Positions 20,495 to 29,775 of a DNA stretch of 35,268 nucleotides are shown here, piece by piece (the first letter of the stretch is position 1; each line of letters begins with the position of its first letter). The stretch covers positions 1-35,268 of the forward strand of contig QHOP01000302.1 of NCBI GenBank assembly GCA_003219345.1, given 5' to 3'. A program made the translations under genes and the position numbers. Origin of the DNA: Verrucomicrobiota bacterium (GTDB lineage Bacteria; Verrucomicrobiota; Verrucomicrobiia; Limisphaerales; AV2). A model generated the notes under the pieces. The model worked only from the letters and a program-made list of their open reading frames with translations. It ran no database searches and was not told the origin of the DNA.

Positions 20495-20567
20495 TCGCAG
20501 CAGCTTCGGCAGCCCGGAGGCATTGGAATGAATTCGAGCGTGTGGGACTGCCGACGTTGCTGCGGCT
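20495..20567. repeat. Palindromic repeat, copy B
   Basis: Same unit as 20013-20086, in the same orientation: TCGCAGCAGCTTCGGCAGCC at the left and CGACGTTGCTGCGGCT at the right. The two copies are about 480 bp apart. No gene is supported in 20568-20686. Confidence 0.75.
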
Positions 20568-20686
20568 GGTCTTCGACACGGCCGCGCTCCGCCACCGGGC
20601 CGCGACTGTGCGCAAAACGTCGGTCGCAGCAACTTCGCCAATCGGAAACGCGTGCGAAAAAAATTAAAGGGTCTCGTGGTCTCGCA

Positions 20687-22120
20687 TCAGGCGAGCAAGT
20701 CTTTGACGACGTTGCCCGCCACGTTGGTCAGGCGCAGGTCGAGCCCCTGGAATTTCACCGTGAGCCGTTTGTGGTCGATGCCGAGCAGGTGCAGGATCGT
20801 GGCGTGCAGATCGTGCACGTGGACGATATTTTCCACCGCGTTGTAGCCGAGTTCGTCCGTCGCTCCGTAAGTGAGTCCGCCCTTGACGCCGCCGCCGCAC
20901 AGGAACATCGAGAAGCCTTTCATGTGATGGTCGCGACCCGGCCCACCTTTGTCTTTCTGGGCCATCGGCGTCCGGCCAAATTCGCCGCCCCAGATAATGA
21001 GCGTGTCGTCGAGCATGCCTCGTTGCTTCAGGTCCTGGATGAGGGCCGCAGTGGCGCGGTCCACGTGAGCCGCGTTCTGGCGGATGAATTTGACGAGGTC
21101 GTTGTGATGGTCCCAGTCGCGATGGTAAAGCTGGATGAACCGCACCCCGCGTTCGGCGAGGCGGCGCGCAAGGAGGCAGTTGGAAGCGAACGTGCCATCG
21201 CCCGGTTGGCAGCCGTAAAGGTCGAGGATGTGTTTCGGTTCGTTGGCCACGTCCATCAGGCCGGGCACGGAGGTTTGCATCCGAAAAGCCATTTCGTATT
21301 GCGCGATGCGGGTGGCAATCTCCGGATCGTCCACGATGCTCCGCTGCGAGCGGTTCAGCGATTGCACGGCCGTGACGAGGTCGTGTTGTTGGGCCTCGCT
21401 GACGCCGGGGGGACGGTTGAGATAGAGGACCGGGTCGCCTTTGGACTGCAAATGCACGCCCTGAAATTGTCCGGGCAGAAAGCCGCTGTGCCACATGCGC
21501 GTCGAGATGGGCTGCGGGCTGCGGCCCTCGGTGGAGGTCAGCACGACGAAGCCGGGTAAATTCTCGCTCTCGCTGCCGAGGCCGTACAACACCCAGGAAC
21601 CCATCGAAGGCCGCCCCGAAATGGTCGTGCCGGTGTTCATGAGCGTGTGCGCCGGATCGTGGTTGATGGCATCGGTGACCATCGAGCGGATGATGCAGAG
21701 GTCGTCGGCCACAGTGCCGATATGCGGAAACAGTTCGCTGATTTCCTGGCCCGACCGTCCGTGTCGCGAAAAGGCAAACTGCGGCGCAAAACAAGCCAAG
21801 TCCTGACCTTGAAGCTGGGCGACTTGCTGTCCTTTGGTGAATGACTCGGGCATCGGTTGCCCGTGCAGTTTGGCGAGCTGCGGTTTGTTATCGAACGTCT
21901 CCAGGTGCGACGGTCCGCCCGACATGTAAAGGAAGATGACCCGCCGGGCACGCGGCGGATGATGTGGCGGATTCACCACGCCCGTCCAGCGGGCCTTCGA
22001 GGTAACTGCGCTTCGCACGAGGCCGGGGTTCAACAGGCTCGCCAGCGCCATCAGGCCGAGACCGGAGCGACCGAGAAATGCCCGGCGATTAATCGCGAGC
22101 GTTGACGGAACCGACTGCAT
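20687..22120 (-). CDS. DUF1501 protein, Tat-exported (second of two)
   Basis: A 477-residue protein with a twin-arginine signal (INRRAFLGRSGLGLMALASL) and the DUF1501 features: MSGGPSHLETFDNKP, LMNTGTTISGRPSMGSWVLY, HILDLYGCQPGDGTFASNCL, LIIWGGEFGRTPM and a C-terminal HLLGIDHKRLTVKFQGLDLR. DUF1501 has a sulfatase/alkaline-phosphatase-like fold, and family members are usually encoded beside DUF1549/DUF1553 proteins. The reaction is not established. ATG 22120 is preferred because it leaves 10 bp after the preceding stop; an upstream ATG at 22147 would overlap it by 17 bp. It is the last gene of a three-gene operon. Confidence 0.93.
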   Translation of the reverse strand: MQSVPSTLAINRRAFLGRSGLGLMALASLLNPGLVRSAVTSKARWTGVVNPPHHPPRARRVIFLYMSGGPSHLETFDNKPQLAKLHGQPMPESFTKGQQVAQLQGQDLACFAPQFAFSRHGRSGQEISELFPHIGTVADDLCIIRSMVTDAINHDPAHTLMNTGTTISGRPSMGSWVLYGLGSESENLPGFVVLTSTEGRSPQPISTRMWHSGFLPGQFQGVHLQSKGDPVLYLNRPPGVSEAQQHDLVTAVQSLNRSQRSIVDDPEIATRIAQYEMAFRMQTSVPGLMDVANEPKHILDLYGCQPGDGTFASNCLLARRLAERGVRFIQLYHRDWDHHNDLVKFIRQNAAHVDRATAALIQDLKQRGMLDDTLIIWGGEFGRTPMAQKDKGGPGRDHHMKGFSMFLCGGGVKGGLTYGATDELGYNAVENIVHVHDLHATILHLLGIDHKRLTVKFQGLDLRLTNVAGNVVKDLLA

Positions 22121-22130
22121 CAGATTCGGC

Positions 22131-23591
22131 TCACGCGAGAATCCCATCGATCACTTTGCCGGAAACGTTCGTCAGCCGGGCGTCCAGGCCCTGGAATTTC
22201 ACCGTGAGCCGGGTGTGTTCGATGCCCAGCAGCCGGAGCATGGTAGCGTGCAGATCATGAACATCCACCGGGTCCTCCACGGCCGTGTAACCCAGTTCAT
22301 CGGTCGCGCCGTAAATGAGTCCGCTCTTGATCCCGCCGCCGCACAGCCAGATGCTGAACCCGGCGTTGTGATGGTCGCGGCCATCACCGCCCTGGCTCAT
22401 GGGCGTTCGGCCAAATTCGCCAGCCCACACAATGAGCGTGTCCGCGAGCATGCCCCGCTGTTTGAGGTCGGTGATCAGCGCCATGCAGGCGCGATCGACT
22501 TCCTGGGCTTTCAGCGTTATGCCTTCCTTGACGCCGCCGTGGTGGTCCCAGTCCTTGTGGTAAAGCTGGATGAAACGCACGCCGCGCTCCGCCAGCCGGC
22601 GCGCCAGCAGGCAGTTCGAGGCGAACGAACCGTCACCCGGCTTGCCGCCATAAAGATCGAGAATGTGCTGCGGTTCCTTGCGGGTGTCGATCAACTCCGG
22701 CACGCTCGCCTGCATTTTAAAAGCCATCTCGTATTGCGCGATGCGCGTTGAAATCTCCGGGTCATCCACGACGGCATCGTATTTTGAATTGATGGCGTTC
22801 ACGGCCTTGACCACGTCGTGTTGTTGCTCGCGGGTGACGCCCGGCGGTGCGCCGAGGTAAAGAACCGGATCGCCCTTGCCGCGCAGGTGCACGCCCTGGA
22901 AACGACTGGGGAGAAAAGCGGACGCCCATTGGCGCGCGGCGATCGGCTGGTTCTGGCCGCCTTTGCCAAGCGACGTGAGCACCACGAAGCCGGGCAACTC
23001 CTCCGCGTCCGAGCCCAACCCATAGACAACCCAGGCGCCCATGCTGGGACGACCGGCGATCTGCGAGCCGGTGTTCATGAACATGTGAGCCGGGTCATGA
23101 TTGATCGCTTCGGTGGTCATCGAGCGGATGATGCAAATGTCGTCCACCACCGAGCCGATGTGTTCGAACAGTTCGCAAATCTCCGCGCCGGACTTCCCGA
23201 ACTTCCTGAACTTGAGCTGCGGGCCGTAACACAACAGCTCCTTGCCCTGCAACTGCGCGAGCTGTTTCCCTTTCGTCATGCTCTCGGGCATCGGCTTGCC
23301 GTCCATCTCCGCCAGCTTCGGTTTGGGATCAAATGTTTCGAGATGCGACGGTCCGCCCGCCATCGAAAGCCAGATGATCCTCCTGACCTTTGGTGGAAAA
23401 TGGGGCGGATTGACCACACCCGTCCATTTGTCTTTCTTCGACGCCGCCTGGGCAGTCGCCGCGCGCAGGAGGGTCGGATGAATGAGCGACGCGAGCGCCA
23501 GCATGCCGACGCCCTGGGACGCACGCCCGAGAAACGCGCGACGCGTTTGTTGCAAAAGAGCGAACTGACGAAATTCGGAAACGGGGTTCAT
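22131..23591 (-). CDS. DUF1501 protein, Tat-exported (first of two)
   Basis: A 486-residue homologue of the next gene in the operon. Its twin-arginine signal is QTRRAFLGRASQGVGMLALA. Core blocks are SMAGGPSHLETFDPKPKLAE, MNTGSQIAGRPSMGAWVVYG, HILDLYGGKPGDGSFASNCL, LIVWAGEFGRTPMSQGGDGR and LRLLGIEHTRLTVKFQGLDA. The two genes are clearly paralogues arising from a tandem duplication, with the strongest similarity in the SGGPSHLETFD- and GDG.FASNCLLARR-type blocks. Three bases separate it from the upstream DUF1549/DUF1553 gene. Likely function is outside the cytoplasm; substrate unknown. Confidence 0.93.
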   Translation of the reverse strand: MNPVSEFRQFALLQQTRRAFLGRASQGVGMLALASLIHPTLLRAATAQAASKKDKWTGVVNPPHFPPKVRRIIWLSMAGGPSHLETFDPKPKLAEMDGKPMPESMTKGKQLAQLQGKELLCYGPQLKFRKFGKSGAEICELFEHIGSVVDDICIIRSMTTEAINHDPAHMFMNTGSQIAGRPSMGAWVVYGLGSDAEELPGFVVLTSLGKGGQNQPIAARQWASAFLPSRFQGVHLRGKGDPVLYLGAPPGVTREQQHDVVKAVNAINSKYDAVVDDPEISTRIAQYEMAFKMQASVPELIDTRKEPQHILDLYGGKPGDGSFASNCLLARRLAERGVRFIQLYHKDWDHHGGVKEGITLKAQEVDRACMALITDLKQRGMLADTLIVWAGEFGRTPMSQGGDGRDHHNAGFSIWLCGGGIKSGLIYGATDELGYTAVEDPVDVHDLHATMLRLLGIEHTRLTVKFQGLDARLTNVSGKVIDGILA

Positions 23592-23594
23592 GGT

Positions 23595-26576
23595 TCAGGA
23601 ACGAGTAATGGTTTCGTGAAGATTCAGAATCACTCGCGCGACATTCGTCCACGCGGCCAGCTCTGCGGGATCAAGGTCCTTCGAGGCCGGCGACAAACCG
23701 ACTTTCAGCAGCGATTCAGCAGCTTGCGTGTCCTGCCGGTATTCTGCGAGGTGCTTGTCGAGCAGCGCGTGGACAGTACTCATCTCGTCGGCGCGCGGCG
23801 CTCGTGACAAAGCCTGCTGCCAGGCCCATTTGATTCGGACTGTCGTGTCGCCACCACCTTCGGTGAGGATGCGCGCAGCGAGGGCGCGCGCGGCTTCGAC
23901 GTAGGTCGGGTCATTCAAGAGCGCGAGCGCCTGCTGGGGAATATTCGAGCGATTCCGCTCGGCGGTGCATTCCTCGCGGCTGGGCGCGTCGAACGCGAGC
24001 AGACTCGGATGAAGGAACGAGCGCTGCCACCAGGTGTAAAGACCGCGGCGATACTGGCTCTCGCCCCGGTCGGCCTCGTAGGTGCGAGTGGGGAAATTCA
24101 GATTCTCCCAATAGCCGTCCGGCTGATACGGCTTCACGCTCGGACCGCCAATTTTGGGGACGAGCAAGCCGGCGATGCTGAGTGCATTGTCCCGCACCAG
24201 TTCGGCCTCGATCCTCCAACGGCTTTGACGGGCCAGCTCGCGGTTGTAGGGATCGCGGGTTTGCAGTTGCTTCGACGCGGTCGAAACCTGTTTGTAAGCG
24301 TGGCTGTTCACGATGAGGCGGACCAGGTGCTTCACGTCCCAACCGCTGTCCATGAATTCACACGCCAGCCAGTCGAGCAGCTCCGGATTCACCGGCGGTT
24401 CGCCTTGCATTCCGAAATCGTCGAGCACCTTGGACAGGCCGGTGCCGAAGAACTGTTTCCAGAGCCGGTTGACGAAGACCCGCGCCGTGAGCGGGTTCTC
24501 GCGCGACACGATCCACTCGGCCAGGTCGAGGCGATTCAACCGCCGGTCATGCGCGTGCCGGGCCGACGTGGTCAGATAGGCCGGGAGGGCGGGTTGCATG
24601 ATCTCGCCGCTTTCGATCATCCAGTTACCGCGCGGCAAAGTGCGCACGGTGCGCGGTTCATCCGCAGCGACAGAGACCAGGCAGTGTGGAACGGCAGCTT
24701 CGAAATCCGTCCTGGCTTTCGTCGCGTCGGCAACGCGGTGTCGCTCGTCAATCAGTTCCGGGGCCGCGCTTCGTTGATACGCGGCGAGCTTTTGTTTCTG
24801 GTCTTCCGTGCGCTCCTTCGCTGCCACCTTCAACAGCTCCACGATTTCAGGCCGCGGCAGAGCGGTCTTCGGCGCGCGAACGGCACTCGGATTCGTCGTC
24901 GCGGCCAGACGGAATCGCCCGAGCACCTGATTGCCGCCACCGGTCTGCTGGATGACGAATGTGACACTGCTTTCGCCTTCGTTCACCATCGGTTCCTTCA
25001 CCGCGAAATAAATCGCCTGCTCAACGCCCGTCACCCCCTTGATCGCCCAACCGTTCTTTCCTTCCTGCTGGCCGTTGGCGTCTTCGACACTGAACTCGGT
25101 GAGAATGAAGTTTCCGTCTCCAGCGCGGCCCGGGCCATGTCCGGGGAGTTTCGCCGCGCTCAGTGCTTCGAGGCGAAAGCCAACCACGCTGTTCCAGTTC
25201 GTTTTGACCGTGATGCGATAAGTGTCCTTGCCATCCTTCGGGTCTTTTTCCGTGCTGATGATCCGGTCCTCGCCAACTGTAAGCTTCACGCCCGCTTCCG
25301 AAATCATCTTTTCGGGCGCCAGCAGCGTCCAGTTGGTCTCCGCGGCGATGGCTTCGAGCGCGGCTTTCTCCCACCTCTCCGCCAACTCAGGACGTGGCGC
25401 CTCGTATTCCCTCTGGAGCCGTGTTACTTCGCTGTCGAGTTTGGCGAGTTCGGCCGCCTGCTTCTGGTCCGGCACCAACATGCCGTCTTCGCGACGGCCG
25501 ATGATCGGCTCCTTGATGTCGGCGAAGAATGCGCCCAGCGAATAGAAGTCGCGCGACGTAATCGGATCGAATTTGTGGTCATGGCACTGGGCGCAGCCGA
25601 TCGTCTGTCCCAACCACACCGTGCCGACCGCGCGGACGCGATCCGTGAGCATGCGCGCTTCGTAATCCTTGGGCTGCGCTCCGCCTTCCTCGGTGGTGAG
25701 CAGCAGGCGATTGAAAGCCGAGCCGACCTTCTGCTCGAGGCCGCTGTTGGAGAGCAAATCGCCAGCGAGCTGTTCGCGCGTGAACTGGTCAAAGCGTTTG
25801 TTTTCGTTGAAAGACCTGATGACGTAATCCCGATACGGCCAGATGTTGCGCGGGTTGTCCGAGTGGTAACCGATCGTGTCCGCGAACCGCACGACATCGA
25901 GCCAGCCGATGGCCATGCGTTCGCCGTAGTGCGGCGACGCCAAGAGATTTTCGACCAGCCTGGCGTAGGCTTCAGGCGACTTGTCTTCCTGGAAGGCGGC
26001 GACTTCTTCGGGCTTCGGCGGCAGACCGATGAGATCGAAGCAGAGCCGGCGCGCGAGCGTGCGTCGGTCCGCCTCCGGCGAAGGTTGCAGGCCAATCTCC
26101 TTCAGGCGCTTTTGAACGAGAAAATCAATCCCGTTTCGACCTGTGGGCACAGATGGCTTGACCGGCGGCACGTAGGCCCAGTGCTTCTGGTACTCTGCGC
26201 CCTGAGCGATCCACCGTCGAAACAACTGCTTTTGCTCCGGCGTGAGTGTCTTGTGCGACTCAGGCGGGGGCATGAGATCATCCGTGTCGGTCGTAAAAAT
26301 GCGCTGGATCAGTTTGCTCTCGTCCGGTTTTCCAGGGACAATCGCCAGCTTGGCAATCGCCTCTTCGCGCACGTCGAGGCGGAGTTTGCCCTTGCGCTTG
26401 TTCTGGTCCGGCCCGTGGCAAAAGAAGCAGTTGTCTGAGAGCACGGGCCGGATATCGCGGTTGTAGGAGATTTTCTGCGCCGCCGTCGCAGCCACGGCCG
26501 CGGAAATGATCGCTGGCACCGATAGAGCCGTGCCCAGGTTTCGACACATCCGAACGAAAGCCTTAGATACTGTCAT
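23595..26576 (-). CDS. DUF1549/DUF1553 protein with cytochrome-c-like domain (993 aa)
   Basis: An exported protein with a hydrophobic N-terminus (TALSVPAIISAAVAATAA), then a planctomycete-type cytochrome c domain with C50-x-x-C53-H54 (NCFFCHGPDQNKRKGKL). DUF1549 follows (LCFDLIGLPPKPEEVAAFQE, SPHYGERMAIGWLDVVRFAD, GCAQCHDHKFDPI), then a concanavalin-like insert (about residues 420-560) and DUF1553 (FVNRLWKQFFGTGLSKVLDD, RQSRWRIEAELVRDNALSIA, RSNIPQQALALLNDPTYVEA). Two CxxCH motifs suggest haem binding; CAQCHDHKFDP is part of the conserved DUF1549 core. A GGGAGA ribosome-binding site precedes ATG 26576. It heads an operon with two DUF1501 genes. Confidence 0.93.
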   Translation of the reverse strand: MTVSKAFVRMCRNLGTALSVPAIISAAVAATAAQKISYNRDIRPVLSDNCFFCHGPDQNKRKGKLRLDVREEAIAKLAIVPGKPDESKLIQRIFTTDTDDLMPPPESHKTLTPEQKQLFRRWIAQGAEYQKHWAYVPPVKPSVPTGRNGIDFLVQKRLKEIGLQPSPEADRRTLARRLCFDLIGLPPKPEEVAAFQEDKSPEAYARLVENLLASPHYGERMAIGWLDVVRFADTIGYHSDNPRNIWPYRDYVIRSFNENKRFDQFTREQLAGDLLSNSGLEQKVGSAFNRLLLTTEEGGAQPKDYEARMLTDRVRAVGTVWLGQTIGCAQCHDHKFDPITSRDFYSLGAFFADIKEPIIGRREDGMLVPDQKQAAELAKLDSEVTRLQREYEAPRPELAERWEKAALEAIAAETNWTLLAPEKMISEAGVKLTVGEDRIISTEKDPKDGKDTYRITVKTNWNSVVGFRLEALSAAKLPGHGPGRAGDGNFILTEFSVEDANGQQEGKNGWAIKGVTGVEQAIYFAVKEPMVNEGESSVTFVIQQTGGGNQVLGRFRLAATTNPSAVRAPKTALPRPEIVELLKVAAKERTEDQKQKLAAYQRSAAPELIDERHRVADATKARTDFEAAVPHCLVSVAADEPRTVRTLPRGNWMIESGEIMQPALPAYLTTSARHAHDRRLNRLDLAEWIVSRENPLTARVFVNRLWKQFFGTGLSKVLDDFGMQGEPPVNPELLDWLACEFMDSGWDVKHLVRLIVNSHAYKQVSTASKQLQTRDPYNRELARQSRWRIEAELVRDNALSIAGLLVPKIGGPSVKPYQPDGYWENLNFPTRTYEADRGESQYRRGLYTWWQRSFLHPSLLAFDAPSREECTAERNRSNIPQQALALLNDPTYVEAARALAARILTEGGGDTTVRIKWAWQQALSRAPRADEMSTVHALLDKHLAEYRQDTQAAESLLKVGLSPASKDLDPAELAAWTNVARVILNLHETITRS

Positions 26577-26752
26577 GGTTTTCTCCCGGCACCGTGCTCG
26601 CGCTTGAGCGTGGCCGGGAATGTGTCACCCATCCTAAGGCAATTCAGCCCGGCGATCAAAGGCAGAAATTCATGCCGTGCGGGCGGGGCGCATCTTGGGC
26701 ACTACCACCCTGTCGAGTCCGCTCTGCAGGATTTCCGAAGACCCACCCTGTC

Positions 26753-26783
26753 CCATGAACCCGGACGAACATCCAACATCGAA
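26753..26783. repeat. Partial copy of the GAACATCCAACATCGAA repeat
   Basis: 31 bases match the inverse of 4311-4341 exactly (starts CCATGAACCCGGACGAACAT), 22 kb away. No other feature is supported in 26577-26808. Confidence 0.85.
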
Positions 26784-26808
26784 CATCCATCAACGACCAG
26801 GGGACGAC

Positions 26809-26843
26809 AAAAAAGCGAGGCCGGGTTTCCCCCGAACCTCGCT
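26809..26843 (-). terminator. Rho-independent terminator of the second RRM gene
   Basis: Minus strand: AGCGAGGTTCGGG pairs with CCCGGCCTCGCT around GGAAA and is followed by TTTTT. It lies 22 bp after the RRM stop codon and is related to the terminator of copy 1. Confidence 0.85.
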
Positions 26844-26864
26844 GGATGAAAACGCGCTGACTTC

Positions 26865-27185
26865 CTAGTAGCGACTGCGGCCACCGCCACGACCGCCGCC
26901 AAATTCGCGACGACCGCCGCCTCCGCCCGGACGCTCTTCGCGCGGGCGAGCGATGTTGACCGTGAGGGCGCGGCCGTCCAACTCGGCCCCATTCAGGGCC
27001 TCGATGGCCTTCTGTGCCTCTTCCGGCGTGCTCATGGTGACGAAGCCGAAACCCCGGGGACGGCCGCTCATGCGGTCCATCATCAGGTTGGTTTCGACCA
27101 CCGTGCCGTGCGCCGCAAAGGCGTCCTGCAGATCGTTCTCCGTGGTGTTGAAGGAAAGATTTCCAACAAACAGTTTTGTGCTCAT
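26865..27185 (-). CDS. Small RRM-domain RNA-binding protein (copy 2)
   Basis: A 106-residue paralogue of the protein at 1638-1943. The first 36 residues are nearly identical (MSTKLFVGNLSFNTTENDLQ against MSSKLFVGNLSFNTTENDLQ). RNP2 is LFVGNL and RNP1 is RGFGFVTM. The tail is longer and richer in Gly/Arg (GGGGGRREFGGGRGGGRSRY), a pattern linked with RNA binding and, for eukaryotic RGG proteins, phase behaviour. It is monocistronic, with its own terminator, and shares its leader with copy 1. ATG 27185 is chosen by alignment with copy 1. Confidence 0.93.
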   Translation of the reverse strand: MSTKLFVGNLSFNTTENDLQDAFAAHGTVVETNLMMDRMSGRPRGFGFVTMSTPEEAQKAIEALNGAELDGRALTVNIARPREERPGGGGGRREFGGGRGGGRSRY

Positions 27186-27356
27186 GTGATGTTTTACTGT
27201 CCGACTTACGCTGTTCTCACCAGACTGTTCCCGACTACCGGGTTTCAAATCATCACTGAACCAGGTTCACTTGAGGATTTTCCATGCCGTGGGATTGACA
27301 AGCTATCTAACAGTTGGGCGAAACATGGACTTTTCTGGCGGAATAGCAACCGATTT
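27186..27356 (-). promoter_or_regulatory. Conserved leader/promoter region of RRM gene copy 2
   Basis: Counterpart of 1944-2117. Minus-strand blocks in the same order: TTGCTATTCCGCCAGAA, GGCATGG, TCAAGTGAACCTGGTTCAGT, GATGATTT, the CCCGGTAGTCGGG hairpin, GAACAGTCTG, GTCGGACA and AAAACATC before the ATG. The small hairpin TGAACC-T-GGTTCA is perfect here. Confidence 0.6.
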
Positions 27357-27455
27357 TTTTAGAATTTTTTTCACGTTTTCACGCCTTTCCGCCCCTTCCG
27401 GTCGGAAGCGGCTGCGCAATAACCAACACGGCCCATCTGAGACTGAAATGTGCCT

Positions 27456-29312
27456 TTATTTTTGCGCTGCCTTGGGCAGGGAGAAGTAAAAGGTCGCGCC
27501 CTCGCCGGGTTTACTTTCGGCCCAGACGCGGCCACCGTGCCGGACAACAATGCGCCGGACGTTCGCCAGGCCGATGCCGGTGCCTTCAAATTCGTCGGCG
27601 CGATGCAGGCGCTGGAACACACCGAACAGTTTGTTCGCATATCGCATGTCAAACCCGACGCCGTTGTCGCGAACGAAGACCACCGCCTCCGCGGACGTCT
27701 CGCTGGAGCAGCCGGTTTCAATCTCACCCGCGTCGCGCGGGCGAGTGTACTTCACGGCGTTGCCCAGCAGGTTGACCAACACCTGGCGCAGCATGGCCGG
27801 ATCGCCTTCGACTTTTGGCAGGCGGCTGTTTTTCCAAACGATGTTGCGGCCTCGAACGTCCTGTTCCAGGCCGTGGATTGTCTCCTGAATGAGCTTCTCT
27901 AAATCCACCGTCTTCTTCCGCATCTCCGTCCGACCCACACGCGAGAAGACCAGCAGGTCATCGATGAGCGTGCCCATTCTTTTGGCCGACTCAGAAATCG
28001 TGTTCAAATAACGCCTGCCCTTTTCGTCCAACGCGTCGGCAACGTGCTTTTCGAGCATATTGGCAAAGCCGTCGATGTGGCGCAGCGGAGCGCGCAAGTC
28101 GTGTGAAACAGAATAAGTGAACGCTTCGAGCTCCGCGTTGGCGGCTTCGAGTTGCGAGGTGCGCTCTTTGACGCGGTGTTCCAGATCCTCGTTCAGGCGG
28201 CGGATCTGTTCGTCCGCCTGCTCGATTTGCCTCTGGCGTTGCTGCAACCGCTCCGCCATTTCGTCGAAAGCGCCCCCGAGTTGAACCAGCTCTGCGCCAC
28301 CCTGAATTCCGCCAGTTCGGGCGCTCAGGTCCCCTTCCGCCAACCGGTTGGCAGCCGCCACCAGCGCGTGGATCGGGCGCAAAAGGAATCGCTGCCCATA
28401 GAACCGGGCCCCCAGCAGGATTACGACGGCCACCAGGCCCAACACAATGGTGTTGCGAACCAGGGCTTGATTGGCTCGAGTGAAAGAAACGTTCAGCGGA
28501 ATCCCCACGCTGACGAACAGAGCGGGCGATTGGCCGTCGTTAATCGCTGTCATCGAGTGCACTCGCGGAACGCCGTCCACCCCTGTCAGCTCAAAGGTTC
28601 CCTTCGGTTGCGACAGAATCCTCTGCACAAAGGGAACACCGGACAGAGATTTGCCAACCCATTTTTCCGCCTCGGGGTAGCGGGCCAAAACCTTTCCGCG
28701 CCGGTCAACCACAATCAGCGCCCCGCCCGAAGGAAGACCAACGTGTTCGGCCGCCTCCGACAACCGGGACAGTTTCAAGGAAGCAAACAGAACCCGCTTG
28801 AGCTTTCCCCGCTCGTCGAGCACCGGGTATCCAAAATTCAGCGCCGGCTGGCCTGTCAACCGATCCACTTGAAAATCGTCGATGGAAAACAGCTTCGTCT
28901 GAATGACCCGCTGAAAAAAGGAGCGATCAGCGAGATTCACGGAACCATTCGTGGCTGTCGCGCTGCAAAACAGCGTTCCGTCCGCTTCGATCAATCCAAA
29001 GTCGAAGTAATCCGGCGCCAGGAGTCTCAGGTTGGAAAAATGAGTTTCGCAGAACGGTCGGTTCGTCGCCAGAACCAGGAAGGGAGATTGCGCGAGTGTG
29101 GCGAGCAATTGGCGGCTGTTCTTGATGAAGTTCTCCTCATTGGCCACCGCCAGTTGAGAGATGGCAGCGACCCCTTCTCGCACGCGGGCCTTTTCAATTC
29201 GACGTTGTTCCAGATTGCCGTACAGCACCAGTCCGAACGCGGGAATAACCAGCAGCAGCACCAGCAGGTTCAACCTCGTGCGAAGAAGCGCGGAGAATGA
29301 GGCCGGAGCCAT
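27456..29312 (-). CDS. Membrane sensor histidine kinase (Cache-HAMP-HisKA-HATPase)
   Basis: A 618-residue membrane kinase. Transmembrane helix 1 is at about 14-31 and helix 2 at about 287-302; the extracytoplasmic region between them (about 35-275) fits a double Cache sensor domain (FGLIEADGTLFCSATATNGS, PVLDERGKLKRVLFASLKLS). A HAMP segment (LLRPIHALVAAANRLAEGDL) and a coiled coil (about 350-395) follow. HisKA has the phosphorylated H404 in YSVSHDLRAPL, and HATPase_c has the N box LVNLLGNAVKYT, G1 DNGVGFD and G2 GTGIGLA. The kinase part resembles phytochrome-type kinases. No response regulator lies next to it, so it is an orphan in this window. Confidence 0.94.
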   Translation of the reverse strand: MAPASFSALLRTRLNLLVLLLVIPAFGLVLYGNLEQRRIEKARVREGVAAISQLAVANEENFIKNSRQLLATLAQSPFLVLATNRPFCETHFSNLRLLAPDYFDFGLIEADGTLFCSATATNGSVNLADRSFFQRVIQTKLFSIDDFQVDRLTGQPALNFGYPVLDERGKLKRVLFASLKLSRLSEAAEHVGLPSGGALIVVDRRGKVLARYPEAEKWVGKSLSGVPFVQRILSQPKGTFELTGVDGVPRVHSMTAINDGQSPALFVSVGIPLNVSFTRANQALVRNTIVLGLVAVVILLGARFYGQRFLLRPIHALVAAANRLAEGDLSARTGGIQGGAELVQLGGAFDEMAERLQQRQRQIEQADEQIRRLNEDLEHRVKERTSQLEAANAELEAFTYSVSHDLRAPLRHIDGFANMLEKHVADALDEKGRRYLNTISESAKRMGTLIDDLLVFSRVGRTEMRKKTVDLEKLIQETIHGLEQDVRGRNIVWKNSRLPKVEGDPAMLRQVLVNLLGNAVKYTRPRDAGEIETGCSSETSAEAVVFVRDNGVGFDMRYANKLFGVFQRLHRADEFEGTGIGLANVRRIVVRHGGRVWAESKPGEGATFYFSLPKAAQK

Positions 29313-29314
29313 AG

Positions 29315-29660
29315 TCAGGTCAGCCGCTTGTTGACGACTCCCGAATTCGGTTTGGAAAAGATGAACTCACCTAACGGATGTCTTTTACGGAGAAATGGCT
29401 TTGACTCTGAATTTCTACCATTCGCACGCCGCCCAACGCAAGGAATACGTTCAAATCCACAGCCTTTCTCATCCAGAGCGTTGATATTTGTTCCGTGCGC
29501 CAACAGTATTTCCGCGATTTCTTTGTTTCCATTCTGTGCTGCCTCGGCAAAGGAGTGATGCCCGTGCTGCTCTTCGCATTGACCGCAACGCCCTTGTCCA
29601 ACAGAAAAACAACCGTCTCCCTTTGATGTATGCAGAACGGCCAGATGCAGAAGCGTAAGT
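29315..29660 (-). pseudogene. Ankyrin-repeat gene remnant, frameshifted
   Basis: Ankyrin consensus fragments appear in two different frames: LHLAVLHTSKGD in one, then LDKGVAVNAKSSTGITPLP in a second, then AAQNGNKEIAEILLAHGTNI and NALDEKG back in the first. Joining them gives two continuous ankyrin repeats, so at least two single-base indels are needed. No intact start or further repeats are visible. It sits 2 bp before the histidine kinase gene. Confidence 0.75.
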
Positions 29661-29775
29661 CTCCCCACTCTCTAGCTCGTGGCCTGTGGATTCACACGGG
29701 ATATCACGCCGCGCGTGAATCAGGTTGACTGACAGTCCATCGAATGGTTTCGTGCATCTTGTGACTACCTGGTCG

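Noticed and set aside
24009..26438. Long open frame on the plus strand (about 809 codons) antisense to the DUF1549/DUF1553 gene
   Set aside because: It lies wholly opposite a gene with unmistakable domains, its composition (very rich in Arg, Ala, His, Phe) is typical of antisense frames in GC-rich DNA, and no motif is present.
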